This document shows, piece after piece, positions 57,437 through 64,000 of a stretch of DNA of 64,000 bases. This stretch comes from Astropecten irregularis (taxonomy: Eukaryota; Echinodermata; Asteroidea; Paxillosida; Astropectinidae): contig OZ020264.1 of the NCBI GenBank assembly GCA_963971285.1, forward strand, positions 13,220,431-13,284,430. Reading direction: 5' to 3'. The position numbers and the translations under genes were made by a program. Each line of letters begins with the position of its first letter. The first letter of the stretch is position 1. Under the pieces are notes generated by a model. That model was not told the origin of the DNA and did not search any database. It saw only the letters and a program-made list of their open reading frames with translations.

Positions 57437-58915
57437 ATGGATGGAGGTATGTCAAGGATTCTGTTCGTGTTGTGTGTGTGGTGTGCACTCGATGTAGGTG
57501 GACTACTGATGGTTGTCAGTGCACAGACAGTGAATGCATGGATCGTAACACCGGAGACTGATCGTAAGGAGGGAGGGCAGGTTGACATGAGGTGCGAGGC
57601 TTACAATACTGACTCCGATAATGTTCTGGAATGGAGGTCTGAGAAGACAGGGATGACTCTTAGACGGACGGGCTCTACCATTGATGTAATAACCAACCCA
57701 CGGTTTATGTTCGAGATTACGACGGGCACGAGGCAATTGACCCTATACTTCACTATCACAGATTTGCAAAGGAATGACACCGATGAATATACATGTAATC
57801 TCCGTGAACTCATTGGTGAAGGTGACAACATTGTATCAACTGACAGTGTAATGCTATCAGTGTTGTACTTCCCCAGTGAGTCCTTCCCTATTTGCTCCCC
57901 TGATGGATCCATTACAGTAGACAGTGGAACAGAGTTGACCTTGCAATGTTCATCTGAGGCTGGTAACTCGGCAGTCATGATGGAGGTTAATCAAACACAA
58001 GGAATGTCCAGCAATGCATGGACATCATGGAGCATGAATGATACAATCTCACAGTCGTTAAACTTGACGGTGAACATTGCTGATAATGGAGCTACATTCC
58101 AGTGCATTATCTCATCAGAGGCTTACCCTGGTATGACTCGTTCCTGTACCATCGGACCAATCAGTGTCAATAACGGAACACAGCCCACAAATCTTACAAC
58201 TGAATTCACCCCATCATTTTCATCGGATCCTTTGACACAGCAAAGCGAAGCTACTGCAACACCTTCCTCATCCAATACCAGACCTACAGTGGTCGCTACC
58301 ACTCTCGGTAATATGACAAGAGCGGCATCCTCAGTATCCAACATCGCCTTGATAGCAGGTGCATCTGGCGGTGGAGCAGCTGCACTTGTTCTCATCCTGA
58401 TTCTCATCTTGATTTGCCGAAGACGCGGAGTCTGTAACACCAAGAAATCACCTCCCATACCCAATGACCGACTGGACCCATATGACCTAAACATCGACTC
58501 CAATACTGGGCCAGCTTTACCGGTGAATCTGACACAAGACCACGTATACGAAGAGCCAGGAGTAGCTGGTGTGAGAGGTAATACGGAGCCAAGAACCCCA
58601 GCAGACGTGGAGGAATCCAACCCAAATATCTACACGGATGGACCGGCTCCTGCGTCCTCTCACCAGGATCAGACCCCAGCTGCACACGGTGAGAATGACA
58701 GCCGTGATGGGACCACGGAGCCCGCAGCAAGCTCCAGTCCTGTGTACTTTACCCTTAACCCTGAACGCACCGAAGAGGAGAATCCTGCCCCACCCGTGTA
58801 CGCTATACCACATGCTAACAGACAATCAGTTAGTGGACGGGATGACAGAAGAGAGGGGCCTCACGACATCACCGGACAGACCTTCTCTAATCCTACGTAC
58901 AAAGACATCATCTGA
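57437..58915 (+). CDS. Ig gene I: group 1 V domain with class beta tail
   Basis: Single exon, 492 residues. The signal peptide ends LMVVSAQ. The V domain matches gene A (TVNAWI, GGQVDMRC, VLEWRS, TGMTLRR, DTDEYTCNLRE). The second Ig domain is group b (FQCIISSEAYPGM, RSCTIGPISV), unlike gene A. A long Ser/Thr stalk precedes the class beta membrane span (about 302-328), near-identical to genes E and J. Tail tyrosines: DPYDLN, HVYEEP, NIYTDG, PVYFTL, PVYAIP and PTYKDI; YxxP and YxxL types but no strict ITIM. So the gene joins a gene-A-like V domain to a gene-J-like second domain and a gene-E-like tail. Probable surface receptor; ligand unknown. Confidence 0.9.
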   Translation: MDGGMSRILFVLCVWCALDVGGLLMVVSAQTVNAWIVTPETDRKEGGQVDMRCEAYNTDSDNVLEWRSEKTGMTLRRTGSTIDVITNPRFMFEITTGTRQLTLYFTITDLQRNDTDEYTCNLRELIGEGDNIVSTDSVMLSVLYFPSESFPICSPDGSITVDSGTELTLQCSSEAGNSAVMMEVNQTQGMSSNAWTSWSMNDTISQSLNLTVNIADNGATFQCIISSEAYPGMTRSCTIGPISVNNGTQPTNLTTEFTPSFSSDPLTQQSEATATPSSSNTRPTVVATTLGNMTRAASSVSNIALIAGASGGGAAALVLILILILICRRRGVCNTKKSPPIPNDRLDPYDLNIDSNTGPALPVNLTQDHVYEEPGVAGVRGNTEPRTPADVEESNPNIYTDGPAPASSHQDQTPAAHGENDSRDGTTEPAASSSPVYFTLNPERTEEENPAPPVYAIPHANRQSVSGRDDRREGPHDITGQTFSNPTYKDII

Positions 58916-61900
58916 CTCTTGGTATGAGACCAGTTTCTGCCTCATATCCATACAGCAGAGGGGGCTTACGAAACGGAGGCTGAGGCTCATGCTCAGGCTC
59001 CGTCATCCATAATTATGCTGAAAAATAGGTTGTGGTTTCATTGAAGCCGAAGCTCTGTTTTCCTCTTTAAACCAGATAATCTATTTCCGAACCGCAGCCA
59101 AAAGCCTCTATTTTGATACCCGTTATTTTAGAATGGATTCACGAAATTGAGCTGGAGCCTATAAGCCTCCGTTTCGTAAACACCCTACTTGTAAATATCA
59201 TGCACAATGGGTTATAAACTAGTTTAATACTTCGTGTGACCCACAATTATTTTTTACCGTTTTCCATCTTATAGTTTGTGCCAATCAAAACATAGAAGAG
59301 GAACTGTTGAACAAGGCAGGTAAAATTGATCAAGCTCTACAAAACTTCAAACTTGTCTTACTAAGCAATAGGGAAGGGTTCAAACAACAACCGAAATTAC
59401 ATTAAAAGGGTTTGAGCAAAATGGTTGCTTTGGGGACAGTAGTTCACGCTGAAGTGACAACTCAGCCAAATCAAGTTTCTACGTATAACTGTATCATAAT
59501 AACGAATGACTTTGACTTTGATGTGAAAAGAAATCATCATTCATTGAAATTATTACCATTTATTATTATTATTTTAATCAAGATGCCAGGTTTCCATGTG
59601 TCTGTGGATTGGAAATTATTATGATATGTATCTTAATATCGCATTATAAGTATGTTCACCAATCAAAATGTTATACTGATTGTATATCAAGACAGTGTAC
59701 AATGGCGGCTTACATCACGAATAATGATGTCAATGTTTTGATATCAGAGATTAATGATGTTTCACTGAACTAGAGGAACAAGCTGACCGGCTTGTACCAG
59801 AAAAGCCCGGCCTAAAACCACTGATAGAATTTGATTGTATAATTATGGTTTAAACCAGTTATATAGCAATTCATATTGCAATCAAAAACATGCATTTGTG
59901 GTATATCAAGAGTATAATGACTTACAAACATAATGACATCAATTGTTTGATAAACCAAAGATTTACAAAGATTTATGGTGTTTTACCGAGGAGGGAGAAG
60001 CTATATCGGCTTGGAATCGGCTTGAAAAGCACATCTTAAAATCCGCTGATATAACCATAATTCTATGATGGTTTAAACAATTATGCCTAATCGCCGTGTG
60101 AATATTAAGCATTATGATATCATTTACTAAAGTAGAGACAAGTATAACCGGTTTGGCAAGCAGAGTTCTAACAAGCACCATTTCACGCAGAGGGTATTGC
60201 GTTTTTGTACTTAAGATGTAGTGTTCATAAAGATTTCTTACATCAGCTCTATCATATCGGCAATGTTATTCGGATGCTTTGAATGTAACCATTATGATAT
60301 TAATTGCTAATAGCATAAGCGTTAACAGCATCTACTCAATAAATTAAAAAATGAATGACAATGACAGTCAAACAGACTATGGAGAGAGACTGAATTGTGT
60401 GGAGGGGAGATATAATCACATGATGCAAATGGCATAAAAGATGCGCCTACCAAGAAATCATTATATCGAAATAATAATTACCGATAATGGGTACTTAGGG
60501 AGACATTCCCATAGGGACGTGCACACGACTTTATACTTACCGTACCTTTTTCTAAACATCCTCCAAACCAATGAACTTGAAATTGAAATATGTTCATATT
60601 AAGAGCATTCTCTGTCTTCTATCAAAATATGGACAAAAAAAAATATGTCTTTAAGATGTAGAAATATTTTTGGGGAGACAACAAAATGTCTCCCTATTGA
60701 CCAGTATCTCCCAAATGTTAACTTTCAGATGCTAACCTGTCTCCCTATTATGCAATTTAGAAAAATATTTCACATAATTCATTATAAAAGCTTCAATGAA
60801 AGTTATTATTATATTAAAATTCTTGATGTGCCAAATTATCTAACAATTATTGGTAATTATATGTAATGTATATTGGACTATATTCATTTTATACGCGTAT
60901 CATTTTTTAACAAGAATTTATATTTTGCTTTTCGCTTTCAATGTTCTTTGGTTTTCAATTTAAATGTTACAAAGAAACCTGAATGAAAGAATGATTAAAA
61001 TGGAAAGTAATGACTGTCCCATTGTTTAAGTCTTGTGTTGATACAGGTTCCATTTAATGTTGTTATAGGGTTTAAAGTGATTTGACATTGTAACGTCCAA
61101 CACAATCTGAAACTTTTCGTGAAATTAAGATTGTATTTATCTTCACCGACGTGCTGCAGTATTTGGACGAGATAATTTCGATTGGACTTGAATTTATCAA
61201 AACTCCCTCCCTATAATTTTAACAGATGAGATTGATAAAAAAAAGTAGGGAAATGGATGTTTGTATCAGTTTCATCGAGGCGCTCCATTGCCGGTACCAG
61301 CCGGAAAGGGGATTGAACGGATGTGCTAGAAATAACATTTCATGGAAACATTTCTCACGACATGATAATGCCTATTCCAGGCGAAATACTACACACGAAT
61401 CAAAGAATGACACAAATGCACCGGATATATCGTTTTCCTTTCTGTTCTGTGCTAATAACAACATGTGATTTTTATGAATGTCATCAATTCAGTATTTTTC
61501 ACAAACTGTTACATTCATGAGTGAACCGGTTCTAATGTTCTCGGAACATTGTGGGCGGGGCTATTGTGGAAAATCGATGGAGGGGTATGATTGTGTATCA
61601 GACAATTTTTTGTATTAGAAAACTCTCATTTCATATGAGGAAGGGTCCTTAAAGAGCGGAAGACTTTGAATGGACGTCCAGGATTCTGAGAACTATGTCC
61701 CCTCTCATTTTAGAAAAGATGTTTGCACTTCAAACCTTTTAAATGCTTCTGTCACCTTGCAAGGCCTCAAAGTTTGTGTAGCTAAAAAATTGGTCTCATT
61801 TTGATAATTTAAGTTTTTCTTTTTGATAGGAACTGCAATGGTTCAATTTTCAACCAAACATGTTTCCAACAGTAAATCTGAAATAATGAAATACTGGTTT

Positions 61901-62315
61901 GCAATGAGCAACTCCAGATTTTGACGTTTTCATTAATTGGAATGGTGAAACCGAACAAAATTAAGAATCCAAAATGTATTTAGGGAGTTATAGATTTCAG
62001 CTATGCTCTCGGACTTTATCAAAGGGAAACGTCAACAGCCTCAGTAGGGAAGGAGTCAGTCAGGCGTGAAGACAACACAGGTGTATTGGGAAACAGAGTA
62101 AAGTTTGTATGGAGTCTGGTTGGGATGAAGTGCAGAGTTCATAGGTAATGTGCTGAATGAGTCAAGTTCGGCTCTACACGGAAGTATACTGCATGTATAC
62201 TAGTGCACAGTACAGATTAGGCATGAAGATTGCGTCACTCCGAACTTGAAATCTGTCAGAAGTTCAATTTATCGATCAATTTCTGTTCCTAGATTAATTT
62301 GTTAGGCTACACAAC
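58916..62315. other. Intergenic region between Ig genes I and J
   Basis: Contains a family C MITE. 59690-60330 has three degenerate, roughly 200-bp repeats with ATGATATCAATT and ACCGGCTTG blocks. The rest is AT-rich with no recognisable exon. Confidence 0.5.
58961..59186. mobile_element. MITE family C, inverted orientation
   Basis: Ends GGGGGCTTACGAAACGGAGG and CCTCCGTTTCGTAAACACCC; the core reads as the complement of the other copies (CTATTTTGATACCCGTTATT). Confidence 0.8.
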
Positions 62316-64000
62316 ATGGATCGATGGCCAACTGTGAGTGTGTCTCTACTGTGTGTTTGGTGTGTACTCCAAGCTGCTGGACTCATCATGGTTGTCAATG
62401 GACAAAGTGTGACAGCAAGAACCGTAAGACCAGTACGTGCTGATGGTATCAAGGAGGGCGGCCAGGTTGAGATGGCGTGTACATTTGTCTCCGTGGACAG
62501 TTTGGGAACCACAGGTTACACCGTGGAATGGATCTCACTAAACCCACAACAGACACTGAATGTTGGCGATCAGTCTGCAGCTGGAGTTACAAGTAGGTAT
62601 ACGTTTCAAACAGATGATGTAACAGCGTATGTAATAATTCAATACTTCAACATTACTAACCTACATAGAAGTGACAGTAACGATTATGTATGTCAGGCAC
62701 GTTATACAGAAGGAGGAAGCACCATTGCCTCTACGTCCAATGTTATAATGCTATCAGTGCTGTACTTCCCCAGTGAGTCCTTCCCTATTTGCTCCCCTGA
62801 TGGATCCATTACAGTAGACAGTGAAACAGAGTTGACCCTGCAATGTTCATCTGAGGCTGGTAATCCGTCAGTCAATGTGAGTGTGTTTCAATTGCATTCA
62901 AATTATAATGGACCCGACTTTACTGACATATGGACATCATCCAGCATGAATGATACAATCTCACAATCACTAACTCTGACTGTTGATTCTGGTAATGACA
63001 ATGCTGCATTTACTTGTGTCATATCATCCGAGCAATTCCCGAACATGAGAAGGTCTTGTGATATCGGACCAATAAATGTAAGGGCTCCGACAGATGTCAC
63101 AACAAATCCTCCAATGAAACCTGGGACATCGACATCAACACCAACACCGACACCAACACCGACACCAACACCAACTTCACCAGTCTCTCCTTCACTGAAC
63201 ATCGCCTTGATAGCAGGTGCATCTGCCGGTGGAGCAGCTGCACTTGTTCTCATCCTGATTCTCATCTTGATTTGCCGAAGACGACGCTCGAAACGGAAAC
63301 CTCGAATACCAGATACAAACCTGAAACCAGATGCTTTCACAACCAGCCAAATTGATGTCAAGGAACATGAGATTCAAGATTCGCCACCGAGCAACCACCC
63401 ACAAGGGAGCCAGGCAACGCCCGGTGTGGATCCAGCCACCTCTAGCCTTCTCGTAGGACATGATCAAACTCAACAACACCAACCCAGTCTGTCGATGACT
63501 ACAGGCAGCGCCGACCAGCCAACCAGTGGTACCGCGGAGCAGAGTTTCACCAACCCTGCATATGATCCCAAGGACTCCAACGAATCTTTCCCACCCAAAC
63601 CAGTGGCAATGGTTTCACCGGTGCCAAGGAAACCTAAGCCCTACAAGTCTCACAAGGCAGACCGCATCAGAAACGCCCGTGACGAGACTGAACGAGAACA
63701 AAGCAACCATGTGTCATCATTGGCAAGCCCAGCACCAACACATCAAGAGGATGAATCTGTACCTGGTGTGATGGTAGATACAGGGAACGGTGAAGCCTCG
63801 CCTCTTGAAACGCAAACACTACCCGTAGCTACGCAAGGAGGTGTAGCTACAGGAGGCACTGATGTCCAACCTCAACAAACCCCTCAAGCTCCAACACCTC
63901 CCGCCTCTATCCCTCTAGGTGTGGATCCAAATGCAGATGGCACTGTGGCTGCGCCTCAACTAGCCTCACCAGGCCCACCTCCTGCCTCTGTCCCTATAGG
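62316..64000 (+). CDS. Ig gene J (partial): divergent V domain, class beta tail, runs off the window
   Basis: Open frame of 561 codons to the window edge without a stop. The signal peptide ends VVNGQ. The V domain is diverged (MACTFVSVD, DSNDYVCQA) and shares little with the other genes. From about 62740 the invariant hinge begins (MLSVLYFPSESFPICSP), then a second Ig domain of group b (SMNDTISQSL, RRSCDIGPI). The stalk has a TPTP dipeptide repeat from ACACCAACACCG units. Membrane span about 295-321, near-identical to gene I. The tail has NPAYDP and a proline-rich part (VPRKPKPYKS) like gene F, then a long Pro/Thr/Gln-rich stretch. The C-terminal motifs lie beyond the window. Confidence 0.88.
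   Translation, partial: MDRWPTVSVSLLCVWCVLQAAGLIMVVNGQSVTARTVRPVRADGIKEGGQVEMACTFVSVDSLGTTGYTVEWISLNPQQTLNVGDQSAAGVTSRYTFQTDDVTAYVIIQYFNITNLHRSDSNDYVCQARYTEGGSTIASTSNVIMLSVLYFPSESFPICSPDGSITVDSETELTLQCSSEAGNPSVNVSVFQLHSNYNGPDFTDIWTSSSMNDTISQSLTLTVDSGNDNAAFTCVISSEQFPNMRRSCDIGPINVRAPTDVTTNPPMKPGTSTSTPTPTPTPTPTPTSPVSPSLNIALIAGASAGGAAALVLILILILICRRRRSKRKPRIPDTNLKPDAFTTSQIDVKEHEIQDSPPSNHPQGSQATPGVDPATSSLLVGHDQTQQHQPSLSMTTGSADQPTSGTAEQSFTNPAYDPKDSNESFPPKPVAMVSPVPRKPKPYKSHKADRIRNARDETEREQSNHVSSLASPAPTHQEDESVPGVMVDTGNGEASPLETQTLPVATQGGVATGGTDVQPQQTPQAPTPPASIPLGVDPNADGTVAAPQLASPGPPPASVPI
63129..63180 (+). repeat. Short coding repeat in the stalk of gene J
   Basis: ACACCAACACCGACACCAAC-type units encode alternating Thr-Pro. 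Gene-specific, like the stalk repeats of genes E and G. Confidence 0.85.

Overview
The window looks like nuclear DNA of a marine invertebrate deuterostome. Protein-coding genes carry GT-AG introns. tRNA-derived SINEs and short inverted-repeat DNA elements (MITE-like) are dense, minisatellites are common, and the proteins are animal types: a RING/B-box TRIM protein, a TNF-receptor-like receptor and ITIM-bearing Ig receptors. Several repeat families remind me of echinoderm (sea star or urchin) genomes, but that is recall and was not tested.

Layout. 1-3.3 kb: repeats only. 3.3-4.7 kb (minus): single-exon TRIM protein with a Gly/Arg-rich repeat tail. 7.6-11.4 kb (plus): five-exon Lys-rich protein with two RRM domains. 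15.0-22.5 kb (plus): a ten-exon TNF-receptor-like receptor that I assembled from splice sites; every junction agrees in phase. 25.7-64 kb (plus): ten head-to-tail genes of one family, the last running off the window. Nine encode signal peptide + V-type Ig domain + second Ig domain + stalk + one membrane span + tyrosine-rich tail, each in one uninterrupted exon. The tenth (49760-50206) keeps the signal peptide, stalk, membrane span and part of the tail but has lost both Ig domains. Between the genes are MITEs, SINEs and segmental duplications.

The Ig cluster is the main discovery candidate. V domains fall into at least two groups plus two outliers, second Ig domains into two groups plus one outlier, and membrane/tail modules into three classes plus relatives. 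These modules are combined differently from gene to gene. They are joined at a nearly invariant stretch of about 115 bp encoding the end of the V domain and the start of the second Ig domain. Tails carry canonical ITIM ([SIVL]xYxx[IVL]) and ITSM (TxYxx[VI]) motifs, YxxM, YxxP and proline-rich motifs, so they look like inhibitory or signalling cell-surface receptors. Broken tails, an Ig-less relative, a charged residue in one membrane span and fossil tail fragments behind three genes suggest rapid birth, death and sequence exchange, as in immune or allorecognition receptor clusters. Function is inferred; binding partners are unknown. The TNF-receptor-like gene and the TRIM gene may make this a wider immune neighbourhood, but adjacency alone does not prove it.
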